Counted from the first letter of the stretch, positions 1 to 8,462 are shown. The stretch: 64,000 bases of DNA from Paramesorhizobium salinisoli (GCF_003335045.1 NZ_QOZG01000002.1:646322-710321); one strand, 5' to 3'. A program made the numbers and translations. Notes: a model not told the origin generated them from the sequence alone.

Positions 1-702
1 GTCGGTGTGGCGGCGCTGAGCAGCGGAGCGATCCGCTATCGCTTCTATTCGCGTTGGGGCCTGAGCGCCGGCGATGTTGCCAAGATCGTCGTTTTCACCG
101 GAATGACCGTCTGCCTCGGATTGACGACGCTGGGCGGCATCGGACTGTTGCTCTATCCGGCGGATGCCCGAAGCCTGACCAATCTCAGCCGGCCCGCCAT
201 TCAGGCGGTGGCGATCGCGAGCCTTCTGTTTTCCGCGCTTTACCTGATCCTCTCAGCCCGTATCCGCACGCCGTTCGGATACGGGAAATGGAAGCTGGAG
301 CTGCCGTCCTTTCGTCTGGCGGTTGGCCAAATCCTCATCGGAACCCTGAATTTTGCCTTCGTTGCCGCCTGTCTCTACCAATTGGTCGCAGCAACCACGG
401 ATATGAACTATCTGGATATCGTGGCGATCTACACCACGGCCAATGCAGCCGCCATCATCAGCCATGTTCCCGGCGGCATCGGCGTCATTGAGGCGACCGT
501 CATCTACTCTCTTCCCGGTGCGGCCGCCATCGGCGCAGCGATCGCCTTTCGTGTGGTTTATTTCCTGATCCCGCTCACGCTCGGATTGCCCCTGTTCCTC
601 ATCAGCGAGCATGTGCTGCGCAAACGTGAAGGTCGCAAGACGCCGAGGGGTAGGACCTTTCCTGCAGGAGCGCCCAGGGAAAGGCCATCAGAGAATTTTT
701 GA
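1..702 (+). CDS. YbhN/UPF0104-type integral membrane protein, 5' end outside window
   Basis: The reading frame is open at base 1, so the N-terminus is missing and about 233 residues remain. Several hydrophobic segments are visible, and the motif HVPGGIGVIEA near residue 160 is typical of the lysylphosphatidylglycerol synthase transmembrane-region / YbhN flippase-like family. The family sits in the inner membrane and is linked to lipid or glycolipid translocation; no catalytic domain is present here. The tail is basic and hydrophilic. Its stop overlaps by 15 bases the 3' end of the convergent PLD-family gene. In enterobacteria ybhN lies beside the cardiolipin synthase gene clsB, so the pairing is probably meaningful although the orientation differs. 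Confidence 0.75.
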   Translation, partial: VGVAALSSGAIRYRFYSRWGLSAGDVAKIVVFTGMTVCLGLTTLGGIGLLLYPADARSLTNLSRPAIQAVAIASLLFSALYLILSARIRTPFGYGKWKLELPSFRLAVGQILIGTLNFAFVAACLYQLVAATTDMNYLDIVAIYTTANAAAIISHVPGGIGVIEATVIYSLPGAAAIGAAIAFRVVYFLIPLTLGLPLFLISEHVLRKREGRKTPRGRTFPAGAPRERPSENF

Positions 703-2259
703 GAATAGCGAACCGATATATCCGGATATCCGCTGCAGAGGCCAGAAGGGCTTTTTGGGATCGAGCAGTCCCGTGCCGATGAGCGGCGTCGTCTTGCCGT
801 TTGAGGCGCTGATCGGAAACGGCCGTACGCCCCTTGGTCGGCTATTCAGATCATCGATCGTCGCGACCAGCGAGCCCGTGCGGGCAAATGCTGCTTCGAA
901 AGCTTGCGGGGTCACATCGAGATGTTCGGCGGCGAGCCGGTTTCGAAAGCTGATGATGATCTGTCTGTGCGCGTCGGTCTTTGCTTCGATGGCGATATCG
1001 CATTCAGTATCGAGGCCTTCCGAGCGGTTGTTCAGATTCGACGACCCGATGCGGATGAAATGATCATCGACAATCAGCACCTTTGAGTGGATGAGAACTT
1101 CGCATTCCCCGCCATCGGCTTGCGGAACCACCGCATAGACCACCCGCAGGCGGCCGAATCTATCGGCCCGCTTCAAGCGGCGGATCAGTCTGTTGCGGTT
1201 ATGGCCCATCACGACCTGCTCGAGATAACCGCGGGAACTGTATGTGGTCAGGATGACGACTTCCGGCCCGTCAGGCTCCTCAAGCCGCTTGGCCACAGTC
1301 TTGCCGACCACGAAGGACGCGAGATATTGCGTTTCGATATAAATGGACTTCCTGGCGGCGGCGATAGCGTCAGCGGTAAGCTGGATAGTTTCGCGGCGGC
1401 CGCGCTGGCCTGCGAGCGGCGGTTCAGTGCGGGCTATCGCTACATCGCAGGCTGATATTTCGTAAGCCAGGCCATCCGGCCAGATCGGCGCCGCTCCTTC
1501 GGCAGAGCCAATGGTTTCGCCGGTCGCCCGCTTCCAACGGCCACGCGTCAGATCGCCGATTGCGCGAGCGGCAGCGCCGGAGACCATTGCCTGCACGTCG
1601 TGGACAGGGCCGTATTCATCGCCTCTATGGGTGACACGATGCCGCGACCGGGCGGGATGGTCGCTTGTATCCCAGCGCCCGAGGGTCAGATCGATGCCGC
1701 CCACAAAGGCGATCATATCATCGATGCAAACCATTTTCTGGTGGTGCGACCCGCGAAGCGCATGCCTGGAATCGAACCGCAGATGAATGCGGGGATGATC
1801 GGCCCATTCATGTTCGATATAGAGCTTCAGCGACTTGCCCGAATATATCGGTCCCATGGACCAGACAAGGATGCGAATTTCCAGCTTCTCGTTTGCGTCG
1901 ACCAGCCGGCGCAGCAACCCGCCCAAGGTTTCTCCCTGGGGATCCATGTGGGGCCGCAATCGAATATCTGGATCGAAATCCCATCCGACGATCCAGATGC
2001 TCCTCGTGGCATGAGAGAGGGCTTGCTCGACATGGCGAAAATAAATTTCGCTGTCGACCAGAAAGGCAACTTTTTCTGCGCTCCGGACAGCCCATGCATT
2101 GCGGCCCTCACGGATGATCGGCTCGGATGCGGGAGGACGAGCCATGTTCATCGTTCCGGCAGGGGCGGGAGCCTGTTTCCTTGCCTTGTCGAAAATCTCC
2201 GTATCCGCCTCTCTGGCGTCAGAATAAACGGAGCGGGGGGTATTTCGAAGATCATTCAT
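688..2259 (-). CDS. Phospholipase D-family protein (cardiolipin synthase-like)
   Basis: A protein of about 523 residues with two HKD motifs: HHQKMVCIDD near residue 173 and IHSKVLIVDD near residue 390, followed by GSSNLNNRS. This is the bipartite PLD/cardiolipin synthase active site, which performs phosphatidyl transfer or phosphodiester cleavage. No membrane segment is evident; the first 60 residues are variable and hydrophilic. ATG at 2259 is preferred; TTG at 2265 is also in frame, and neither has a strong ribosome-binding site. A near-consensus EcfG promoter lies just upstream at 2297-2321. The gene converges on the YbhN-like gene, suggesting a shared lipid-remodelling role under stress. 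The substrate cannot be told from sequence. Confidence 0.8.
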   Translation of the reverse strand: MNDLRNTPRSVYSDAREADTEIFDKARKQAPAPAGTMNMARPPASEPIIREGRNAWAVRSAEKVAFLVDSEIYFRHVEQALSHATRSIWIVGWDFDPDIRLRPHMDPQGETLGGLLRRLVDANEKLEIRILVWSMGPIYSGKSLKLYIEHEWADHPRIHLRFDSRHALRGSHHQKMVCIDDMIAFVGGIDLTLGRWDTSDHPARSRHRVTHRGDEYGPVHDVQAMVSGAAARAIGDLTRGRWKRATGETIGSAEGAAPIWPDGLAYEISACDVAIARTEPPLAGQRGRRETIQLTADAIAAARKSIYIETQYLASFVVGKTVAKRLEEPDGPEVVILTTYSSRGYLEQVVMGHNRNRLIRRLKRADRFGRLRVVYAVVPQADGGECEVLIHSKVLIVDDHFIRIGSSNLNNRSEGLDTECDIAIEAKTDAHRQIIISFRNRLAAEHLDVTPQAFEAAFARTGSLVATIDDLNSRPRGVRPFPISASNGKTTPLIGTGLLDPKKPFWPLQRISGYIGSLFSKIL

Positions 2260-2296
2260 GAACAACCCATTGCTGCTGAAACGCTGATGCCTATCA

Positions 2297-2321
2297 ACCG
2301 CGTAACACTGGTTAAGGTTCC
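2297..2321 (-). promoter_or_regulatory. Possible EcfG-type promoter for the PLD gene
   Basis: On the minus strand GGAAC (2321-2317) is followed after 16 bases by CGGT (2300-2297), one base off CGTT. The site lies about 40 bases upstream of the PLD start. Confidence 0.4.
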
Positions 2322-2360
2322 GGAACCCTCTTTAACCCCGGGCTCTTCCGCAATTTGATC

Positions 2361-2385
2361 GGAACATTCGCGTCGGCGAGCCGTT
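2361..2385 (+). promoter_or_regulatory. EcfG-type general-stress promoter
   Basis: GGAAC (2361-2365), 16 bases, CGTT (2382-2385): an exact match to the alphaproteobacterial EcfG consensus, 26 bases upstream of the ATG at 2412. Confidence 0.8.
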
Positions 2386-2411
2386 CGTCCGATAGGAAAT
2401 GGAGTTGAGCA

Positions 2412-2618
2412 ATGACCGGAAACAAACATCCAAAACGGAAAATTCCAAACGATGCCGACCTGAAGAGAAATCCCGGTATCGGGACTTCGAAGGGGACGAT
2501 CAAAGAGGGCGACGACACACTGCTCGAAGGTGAAGTTACGTTTGAGGGCGACGTCGAAAACGACACCACGCGGCTCGACGGCATCAATCCCCGGCAGACC
2601 GGACGCACCAATAAATGA
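2412..2618 (+). CDS. Small hydrophilic protein of unknown function
   Basis: A 68-residue charged, glycine- and aspartate-rich protein without signal peptide or membrane segment. I recognise no domain. The start is supported by GGAG eight bases upstream of the ATG and by the exact EcfG promoter at 2361-2385. It is followed after eight bases by another small gene of the same character, so the two form a stress-inducible operon. Its composition suggests an intrinsically disordered protein, but no function can be assigned. Confidence 0.7.
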   Translation: MTGNKHPKRKIPNDADLKRNPGIGTSKGTIKEGDDTLLEGEVTFEGDVENDTTRLDGINPRQTGRTNK

Positions 2619-2626
2619 GGTAAATC

Positions 2627-2869
2627 ATGACCGGACCAAAAACCCATGATCAGCAGCTGCGCATCATTGAAAAACGGGAGAATACGGCGAATGCCGATAA
2701 GGATTTCGGTCCCAGCACAGATTTGAACACGCCGAAACCCGTGCGCGAAGCCTACCAGGAAAAGACCCATTCTCCCGCCGCCCGCAAAAAGGCGGAGACA
2801 GATAATCGCAGCATGCTGCGTGGCGAACATCAGGAAAGCGAGCATCACAAGAATCGGCCGGATGATTAA
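2627..2869 (+). CDS. Small hydrophilic protein of unknown function
   Basis: An 80-residue, highly charged protein rich in Lys, Glu, Asp, His and Asn, probably cytosolic and disordered. GAGG lies upstream of the ATG, and the gene begins eight bases after the previous stop, so it is presumably co-transcribed from the EcfG promoter at 2361-2385. A bulged hairpin directly after the stop (2869-2890) probably ends the transcript. No family recognised. Confidence 0.65.
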   Translation: MTGPKTHDQQLRIIEKRENTANADKDFGPSTDLNTPKPVREAYQEKTHSPAARKKAETDNRSMLRGEHQESEHHKNRPDD

Positions 2870-2890
2870 GCGCGGTTCATAGAACCCGCT
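2869..2890. terminator. Hairpin between convergent genes
   Basis: AGCG-(C bulge)-GGTTC pairs with GAACCCGCT around an ATA loop. It lies between genes ending at 2869 (+) and 2911 (-) and overlaps the plus-strand stop. No clear T-tract. Confidence 0.4.
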
Positions 2891-2910
2891 CCCGGCAAAC
2901 GAAGCGATGT

Positions 2911-3129
2911 CTAGTCATCAGTCATCCGGTTGCCCGGGTGATCATGAAACTGCTCGGTTTCAATTTCCTTGCTGTCGAGTCCGCGCTCTCGCGTATGCTG
3001 CGCCTTGTCCCTGTTTGACAGGACTGCATTTTCCTCGATCTTATCCTTGTCGATATCGGTCATCGCGCCTTCTCCAGAGCCTTTGCCCTGAGCGCCCGAC
3101 CCAATGTGCTTCTTGTCTGCCTTTGCCAT
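2911..3129 (-). CDS. Small hydrophilic protein of unknown function
   Basis: A 72-residue charged protein with a Gly/Lys-rich N-terminus and acidic C-terminus, and no hydrophobic segment. It is the third gene of a minus-strand trio (3550 to 2911) read from the EcfG promoter at 3575-3599, starting 26 bases after the preceding stop. No domain recognised; probably a disordered stress protein. Confidence 0.6.
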   Translation of the reverse strand: MAKADKKHIGSGAQGKGSGEGAMTDIDKDKIEENAVLSNRDKAQHTRERGLDSKEIETEQFHDHPGNRMTDD

Positions 3130-3155
3130 TGGTTTTTTCCACTTGTTCGTGCGTG

Positions 3156-3359
3156 TCAGACCTTCTTGCCGGCTTTTCTCAGCGGATCGTGCGTATGGTG
3201 GCTGTCTCTTTCGCCGCCACCGCCGGAAACCTTGCTCTTGGTACGGCGATCGGAATCCGCCGGCGGCTTCTCGATTTTGAACGGTTCCTTGGCATTCTCA
3301 TGCGATGCGCCGGGGCCGCCCTGCCGGATAGATGCTGGTGTTTTCTTCGATGTCGACAT
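3156..3359 (-). CDS. Small basic protein of unknown function
   Basis: A 67-residue protein rich in Lys, Arg, Ser and Gly with a central GGGGE stretch, no membrane segment and no recognised domain. It begins eight bases after the stop of the upstream small gene (3368-3550), so the three minus-strand genes here form one operon under an EcfG promoter. The basic charge could fit nucleic-acid association, but that is speculation. Confidence 0.6.
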   Translation of the reverse strand: MSTSKKTPASIRQGGPGASHENAKEPFKIEKPPADSDRRTKSKVSGGGGERDSHHTHDPLRKAGKKV

Positions 3360-3367
3360 CCCTCACC

Positions 3368-3550
3368 TCAGCGATCCTGTTGATAGCCCTGATGGGTAGT
3401 ATTGATCTTCGTATTCCCTGATTGGCCGCGCTTTTCCGGGTTTTCGGCGCCGCCGTCCGCCTTTTGATCGCTGACGATGGTCTTCTTTTCATCACCGGTA
3501 CCCTTGGGAGAGCGGTTTTCGGGGGGAGCGGGAGGTATCCTTCGAGTCAT
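3368..3550 (-). CDS. Small hydrophilic protein of unknown function
   Basis: A 60-residue protein starting MTRRIPPAPPENRSPKGTG, rich in Lys, Asn, Gly and Pro, without membrane segments. The ATG at 3550 has GGAG nine bases upstream. An in-frame start further upstream (3619) is rejected because it lies before the EcfG promoter at 3575-3599. First gene of a minus-strand operon of three small proteins. No family recognised. Confidence 0.6.
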   Translation of the reverse strand: MTRRIPPAPPENRSPKGTGDEKKTIVSDQKADGGAENPEKRGQSGNTKINTTHQGYQQDR

Positions 3551-3574
3551 GGTCGTTCTCCATTTCTTTTGGCA

Positions 3575-3599
3575 AACGCCTGACAAAGGCTGATGTTCC
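3575..3599 (-). promoter_or_regulatory. EcfG-type general-stress promoter
   Basis: Minus strand: GGAAC (3599-3595), 16 bases, CGTT (3578-3575), an exact consensus match 25 bases upstream of the ATG at 3550. It is back to back with the plus-strand promoter at 3623-3647. Confidence 0.8.
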
Positions 3600-3622
3600 C
3601 GGGATATCGCACACCACACATG

Positions 3623-3647
3623 GGAACATCGGGCTCAGGGCGACGTT
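3623..3647 (+). promoter_or_regulatory. EcfG-type general-stress promoter
   Basis: GGAAC (3623-3627), 16 bases, CGTT (3644-3647): exact consensus, 29 bases upstream of the ATG at 3676. Confidence 0.8.
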
Positions 3648-3675
3648 GGAGCGTGTAATCAGGGAGATCCTAGAC

Positions 3676-3990
3676 ATGGCTGCGAAAAACGTTGCAGATA
3701 GCCGAAATGCCCCGCCCACGGTGGACCGGATGCGGGAAGATATCGATAGGGGCTCAACTCGCGAAAAGGTGCCCTATCCAGACCCGGCAGCCGCGCCAAT
3801 GGGGACGGACGAGGAAGCAGCGGGAAATCCTCCCGGCGAAAAAGAGCGTGCCATCGAAGTGGAAGCACGGACCGATCCTGTCGGCGTAAGCCGCAGGCAA
3901 CCGGCAGCAGTGGTGGTTTATGTCCTGATCACCATCCTTATCGGTTGCGTCATCCTGGGCAGTGTTGCGGTTTTCCTCAACCGCAACTGA
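3676..3990 (+). CDS. Small protein with C-terminal membrane anchor, unknown function
   Basis: A 104-residue protein: a charged, proline-containing N-terminal 75 residues, then one hydrophobic segment (about residues 77-100, VYVLITILIGCVILGSVAVF) and a short tail. It would be a tail-anchored inner-membrane protein with its soluble part in the cytoplasm. The ATG at 3676 has GGGAG upstream; an earlier in-frame start at 3646 lies inside the promoter's -10 element and is excluded. Expression is predicted to be EcfG-dependent. No domain recognised. Confidence 0.7.
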   Translation: MAAKNVADSRNAPPTVDRMREDIDRGSTREKVPYPDPAAAPMGTDEEAAGNPPGEKERAIEVEARTDPVGVSRRQPAAVVVYVLITILIGCVILGSVAVFLNRN

Positions 3991-3997
3991 GTACCCC

Positions 3998-5053
3998 TTA
4001 TTTACCGACGGCATGCTGATATGCGCCCGCCGCCGGGCTCGATGTCGGTGCTGTCCTTGCTGCCGTCCGCCCTTGGCTATCGTTATAATCAGCAAACGTG
4101 GCGAACCATTCGATCGTGCGGACCAACCCTTCCTCCAGAGGTATTTTCGGCTCCCACTGCAGCAATGCCTGCGCGCGCCCGATGTCTGGCCGTCGCCGCT
4201 GCGGGTCATCTTCCGGCAGCGCAACGAACTGGAGGGGGGAGCCTGTCGGAATATGCTCCTGAACCAGTTGCGCCAGTTCAAGCACCGAAAATTCGCCGGG
4301 ATTACCGAGATTGACCGGCAGGCCAGGATTTGGCTTTACCCGCATCAGCGCCAGCAGGCCCGCGATCAGGTCCGAGACATAACAGAAGGACCTTGTCTGC
4401 TTTCCCGTCCCGTATATCGTCAGTGGCTTGCCCTCCAGCGCCTGGATGATGAAATTGGAGACGATGCGGCCATCGTCGCTCTGCATCCTCGGCCCATAGG
4501 TGTTGAAGATGCGCGCAACGCGGGCATCAACACGGCCCGCCCGCAGGAAATCGAAACACAGCGATTCGGCGGCGCGCTTGCCTTCGTCGTAGCAGGCGCG
4601 GGGGCCCGTGCAGTTCACATGGCCACGGTAGGACTCGTTCTGCGGATGCTCCTGCGGGTCACCATAGACCTCGCTCGTCGAGGCCTGAAGGAAGGTCGCG
4701 CCATGCTGCTCAGCGAGTTGCAGGAGATTGGCGGTTCCGACGACGCTCGTCATCATGGTGTGCGCGGGATCGGCCTGATAACGCGGCGGCGATGCGGCGC
4801 AGGCGAGATTGAATATCTCGTCGATCTCTCCATCGATTGTCAGCGGCTCACAGACATCGTGCTCTATCAGGCGAAAACGCGGATGGTTTTCCAGCGCTGT
4901 GATATTCGCGGCGGCCCCGGTCAGAAAGCTATCGACGCAGATGACGAAATGACCGTCGGTCAGAAGCGCATCGGAGAGATGCGAGCCCACAAATCCAGCT
5001 CCCCCAGCAACCAGAACAGTCTTTGCCTTTTTCTTCTTCCGAATTCCATTCAT
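3998..5053 (-). CDS. NAD-dependent UDP-glucuronate decarboxylase (UDP-xylose synthase)-like SDR
   Basis: About 351 residues of the extended short-chain dehydrogenase fold. GGAGFVGSH near the N-terminus binds NAD; FNLACAASPPRYQ, ASTSEVYGDP and RACYDEGKRAAE (YxxxK catalytic pair) are the hallmark blocks of UDP-glucuronic acid decarboxylase, which makes UDP-xylose from UDP-glucuronate. It is the last gene of a seven-gene glycan operon, 36 bases after the CgeB-like gene. The start is ATG 5053 with GGTGAG upstream; GTG 5065 is also possible. Product assignment rests on motif similarity. Confidence 0.8.
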   Translation of the reverse strand: MNGIRKKKKAKTVLVAGGAGFVGSHLSDALLTDGHFVICVDSFLTGAAANITALENHPRFRLIEHDVCEPLTIDGEIDEIFNLACAASPPRYQADPAHTMMTSVVGTANLLQLAEQHGATFLQASTSEVYGDPQEHPQNESYRGHVNCTGPRACYDEGKRAAESLCFDFLRAGRVDARVARIFNTYGPRMQSDDGRIVSNFIIQALEGKPLTIYGTGKQTRSFCYVSDLIAGLLALMRVKPNPGLPVNLGNPGEFSVLELAQLVQEHIPTGSPLQFVALPEDDPQRRRPDIGRAQALLQWEPKIPLEEGLVRTIEWFATFADYNDSQGRTAARTAPTSSPAAGAYQHAVGK

Positions 5054-5089
5054 GAGCTCACTCACCTTTTTTACATCGTCCGGGAAAAA

Positions 5090-6187
5090 TCACCGGACGG
5101 CTATGGAATGGGAAAGCACGGGCCTTGTGCCTTCGATGGCGTTTATCATTTCCCTTGCTCGCGCCCGGCCGGTATGGGCAGTCAGAACCCTTTTGTGCGC
5201 GGCTTCCGCGATGGCCTGCCGTTTGGTTTCGGGCAAGGATGTCAGATGGCGCACCACCTCCTCGGTCGTGTCGCCCATGAGAATGGCTTCATCTTCCGGC
5301 ATAAGTTCACCGAGCCCCCGCCAGCGGTCGCTGATGATCGCCGTGCCGCAGGCCGCCGCCTCGAAAAGCCGCACGCTCGGAGACCAGCCGAGATCGATCA
5401 TATCGCGGCGCGTGATGTTCAAGGTAAAGCGCTGGCGGCTATAGAAGGAGGCATGCCGGGAGGGCGGCAGGTGCTCGAACCGCTCTACGTTGGCCGGCCA
5501 GTCGATATCGTCGGGAAATTGCGCGCCGGCGACGACGAAACGCAAATCGGGAAGGCGCCGGGCCGGTTCAATCAGGAGCCTTTCCAGCGCTGGCTGGCGG
5601 TCGGAACTATAGGTGCCGAGATAACCGAGATCCCATTCGATCGCTTCACCGGTGTTGAAATGCTGAGCGGGATCGACCGAACAATGCAGCGCCTCCGCTC
5701 GCTTTGCACCGTAGCGATTTTCCAGGAGGTCGAGCACCTTTCCGCCGGAAAATGAGAAATAGACGTCGAAAAGGGGTATCTGCCGCTTTGACAGATAATC
5801 CTCATGGCCCTGATCGAGACGCGAGAGCGTCACCGGCGTGTCAATATCGTAAAAGCAGAGCGCTTTCGGTGCGATCGCCGCCACGAAATCGATGATCTTG
5901 ACGCCCTCGGGCACGAATGACCCAACGACAACCGCATCGGCACTGGCCATCGCTGGTTGATAACGGCGCAGATCCTCAAGGCTGGTATAAAATTCAAGCG
6001 TGCAGAAATCGGGATCGGGAAGATCGCGATGCTCGGCATACCAGGGGACATCTCTTTCGAGGAAGAGGATCCTGTGCCCGTCCTCGCGCAAACCACGTAG
6101 GAGCGCGCGGAAGGTGGTCGCATGGCCATTACCCCAGGAGGACGAGAGGGAAAGCCCAAGAACGACCAATGTGAATGGTTGCGTCAT
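5090..6187 (-). CDS. CgeB-family glycosyltransferase (third of three)
   Basis: A 365-residue GT-B-like protein. The N-terminal half starts LVVLGLSLSSSWGNGHATT and the C-terminal half carries SVRLFEAAACGTAIISDRW, the donor-sugar binding region of the CgeB/glycosyl transferase 1_2 family. It would move a sugar from a nucleotide donor to an unknown acceptor in the cytoplasm. It overlaps the upstream paralogue by four bases (ATGA), so translation is coupled. Together with 6184-7290 and 7287-8462 it forms a row of three divergent paralogues, suggesting three successive linkages. Confidence 0.75.
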   Translation of the reverse strand: MTQPFTLVVLGLSLSSSWGNGHATTFRALLRGLREDGHRILFLERDVPWYAEHRDLPDPDFCTLEFYTSLEDLRRYQPAMASADAVVVGSFVPEGVKIIDFVAAIAPKALCFYDIDTPVTLSRLDQGHEDYLSKRQIPLFDVYFSFSGGKVLDLLENRYGAKRAEALHCSVDPAQHFNTGEAIEWDLGYLGTYSSDRQPALERLLIEPARRLPDLRFVVAGAQFPDDIDWPANVERFEHLPPSRHASFYSRQRFTLNITRRDMIDLGWSPSVRLFEAAACGTAIISDRWRGLGELMPEDEAILMGDTTEEVVRHLTSLPETKRQAIAEAAHKRVLTAHTGRARAREMINAIEGTRPVLSHSIAVR

Positions 6188-7290
6188 CCCACAGCCTCCA
6201 TCCGGATTCCTTGCGCACTCCCGGGAACACGCGCGCGGATGATCCTGTCGACCTCGGCGGCCCGCCTGTCATAGGTATGTTCGCGCAGCACCCTTTCCCT
6301 CGCTTGCCTGCCAATTTCGATGGCCCGTGCAAGCGTCAACCCGTCCAGAAGATCGGCGACATCCTGACCATCACGGGCGGCCAGCACCTCCTCCCCCGGC
6401 TTGAGGAAAAGATCGAGCCCCACCCAGGCGTCCGTGATCAGGCAGGCGCCCGCGCCGGCTGCCTCGAACACCCGCGTGGCGGGGGAAAACCCGTTCGAAG
6501 CCATGCTGGCGCGGCTGATATTCAGCACAGCTTTCGGCGAGACATTGAAGGCATTGTGATCAGCCGTGCCGACATGACCGATATAGCGGACATTCGGCGA
6601 CATCGGCTTGTCCTCCCAGCCCGAACCGCCGAGCAGGAAGGTGCGCTCCGGCAGCATCTCGGCCGCTGACAGGAAGAAATCCTCGACGCGCTCTTCACGA
6701 TCCGGCAGGCGATTTCCGAGGAAGGCGAGATCGCAGACAAAACGCGGATCCCGTGCCACGGGATAATGGGTTTGAGGGTCGAGCGCATTGTATATGGGGA
6801 TGCAATCGGAAACGCCGAGCGCGCGGTAGCCATAGACGACAGGATCTCCGCCGCCATAGGTCAGCACGAGATCGACGCGCCCGAGTTGCCCCCGCAACGG
6901 CTGGTCGCCATCGGCGGCCAATGAGGCCAATGTGGCCGGCGCGTCCACATCCCAGAAGATGGTGAGCGCGTGCGGGCTTGCCGCATTGAGAATTTCTTCA
7001 AACAGGGCATCGTCCTCGAAACCGACGCCACTCGCCTTGACCACGATATCGGCTTCGGCCGCGCGGGCGGTCACCGCTTTCATCGCAGCCTGCGTCGGCT
7101 GGTAGACGACGACCTTGCACCAGTCGGGTGGATCGATGTCGCGATGCTGCTGCCTGCCATAGACATCAGGCTCATAGAACGTGACATCATAGCCAAGCGC
7201 CGCCAACGCCTTGATGATCCCGCGATAGTAAGTAGCCGCGCCGTTCCAGCGGGAGGAAAGCAGGCTTGACCCGTAGAATGCAATTTTCAT
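6184..7290 (-). CDS. CgeB-family glycosyltransferase (second of three)
   Basis: 368 residues. The N-terminus KIAFYGSSLLSSRWNGAATY and the C-terminal block ATRVFEAAGAGACLITDAW match the CgeB-like GT-B layout; there are no membrane segments. Start ATG 7290 overlaps the previous gene's stop by four bases, and its own stop overlaps the next start in the same way. Both sides of the cleft are conserved relative to its two neighbours, but the three are clearly divergent, so they probably differ in donor or acceptor. Substrate unknown. Confidence 0.75.
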   Translation of the reverse strand: MKIAFYGSSLLSSRWNGAATYYRGIIKALAALGYDVTFYEPDVYGRQQHRDIDPPDWCKVVVYQPTQAAMKAVTARAAEADIVVKASGVGFEDDALFEEILNAASPHALTIFWDVDAPATLASLAADGDQPLRGQLGRVDLVLTYGGGDPVVYGYRALGVSDCIPIYNALDPQTHYPVARDPRFVCDLAFLGNRLPDREERVEDFFLSAAEMLPERTFLLGGSGWEDKPMSPNVRYIGHVGTADHNAFNVSPKAVLNISRASMASNGFSPATRVFEAAGAGACLITDAWVGLDLFLKPGEEVLAARDGQDVADLLDGLTLARAIEIGRQARERVLREHTYDRRAAEVDRIIRARVPGSAQGIRMEAVG

Positions 7291-8462
7291 TTCAGTTCCT
7301 CCTGCAGCAACAGTGCCGAAAGCGTGTCGGCAATCTTCCCCCGTGTTTTCGGCGTCCCCAGCCTGTCGAGCACCGTGAAAAGCTCATCAACCCTGTGAGC
7401 GCAGGTGTGACGGGAACGGATGGTTTCCAACCCCGCTGCCGAAAGCGCGGCGGCCAGGTCGCGGTCGGCGATGACATCCCTCATCAGCGAACCCATTTCC
7501 TCGCCATCGCGGGCGAAGAGAAAATCGCGACCCTCCCGGAACAGTCCCTCGCTGTCGGCCCAGGGAGCGGAAATCAGCGGAATGCCGCAGGCAAGCGCTT
7601 CGAACATGCGGATCGTCGGAATGCCGGGCAACGCCTCCGTATAGGGCCGACGTGGAATGTGCACCGTAAGGCGATGGCGCGCGAAGACCTCGGGAACATC
7701 CGCATTGGCGATCCAGCCGCGATAATCGAGACCGGCTGCGGCGAGCCGGGCGCGTGCATCCTCGGGATAGCGCACACCATGGACAGTTCCATTCAGGCCT
7801 AGGCGTCTGACCGGACCCGTGAGGAAAGCCTCGATTTCAGCGGTTCTCTCGCCATCTCCCCAATTTCCAACCCATACGACGTCACGGGGGGCGTCACGGG
7901 CGACATCCCCATCCTGCCCGGCCTCGCGGCGGGGCTTGAACAATCGCGTGTCGGCGGCCTCGTGCCAGGTGAAGACCTGCCTGCCCCAACCCGCCCTGAG
8001 ATAGCGCTCACGCAGCGTTTCGCCGAAGGCGAGGACACCGTCGTAGTCGTCAAGATCAAGGTCGGCGATCTCCGTCGTGGCCGATGCCGCGCGATGATGG
8101 GTATCGTGAAAGAGAAGCGTGAAAGCGGCCCCGTCGGCCCTTATCCTGCCGATCCGCCTCACCAATGCGGGGTCCGTCCATTCATGCACCACGACGACGT
8201 CGGCGCCCGCCAGGACTTCCTCGTGCGGAAAAGTCGGACCATAGGTAAAGGACGTGAGCTCGGGAAACTCGCGGCTGAAACGATCAAGGGCGACTGCGCC
8301 CTGATCTCTCATCATATTTACCCGGCTCCAGCCATTTTCCGGTTCCAGCGCCACGGCCTTGTGGCCGCGCGCCAGCAACTCGCGCATCACGCCACGCAGG
8401 AAATGCGCATTGCCGTGATTCCAGTCGGAAACGAGCGAATGAGTGTAAAAAATGAAACGCAT
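7287..8462 (-). CDS. CgeB-family glycosyltransferase (first of three)
   Basis: 391 residues from ATG 8462, which overlaps the upstream stop (TGATG) and has GGAGG just upstream; GTG 8465 is an alternative. The N-terminus RFIFYTHSLVSDWNHGNAHF and C-terminal TIRMFEALACGIPLISAPW are the CgeB-family signatures. No signal peptide or membrane segment, so a cytosolic glycosyltransferase. Position between the GT4 gene and two paralogues suggests stepwise assembly of a short oligosaccharide. The sugar is unknown. Confidence 0.75.
   Translation of the reverse strand: MRFIFYTHSLVSDWNHGNAHFLRGVMRELLARGHKAVALEPENGWSRVNMMRDQGAVALDRFSREFPELTSFTYGPTFPHEEVLAGADVVVVHEWTDPALVRRIGRIRADGAAFTLLFHDTHHRAASATTEIADLDLDDYDGVLAFGETLRERYLRAGWGRQVFTWHEAADTRLFKPRREAGQDGDVARDAPRDVVWVGNWGDGERTAEIEAFLTGPVRRLGLNGTVHGVRYPEDARARLAAAGLDYRGWIANADVPEVFARHRLTVHIPRRPYTEALPGIPTIRMFEALACGIPLISAPWADSEGLFREGRDFLFARDGEEMGSLMRDVIADRDLAAALSAAGLETIRSRHTCAHRVDELFTVLDRLGTPKTRGKIADTLSALLLQEELK

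Noticed and set aside
3962..5755. A 597-codon open frame on the plus strand
   Set aside because: It is antisense to the UDP-xylose synthase-like and CgeB-like genes, has no family resemblance, and is explained by high G+C.
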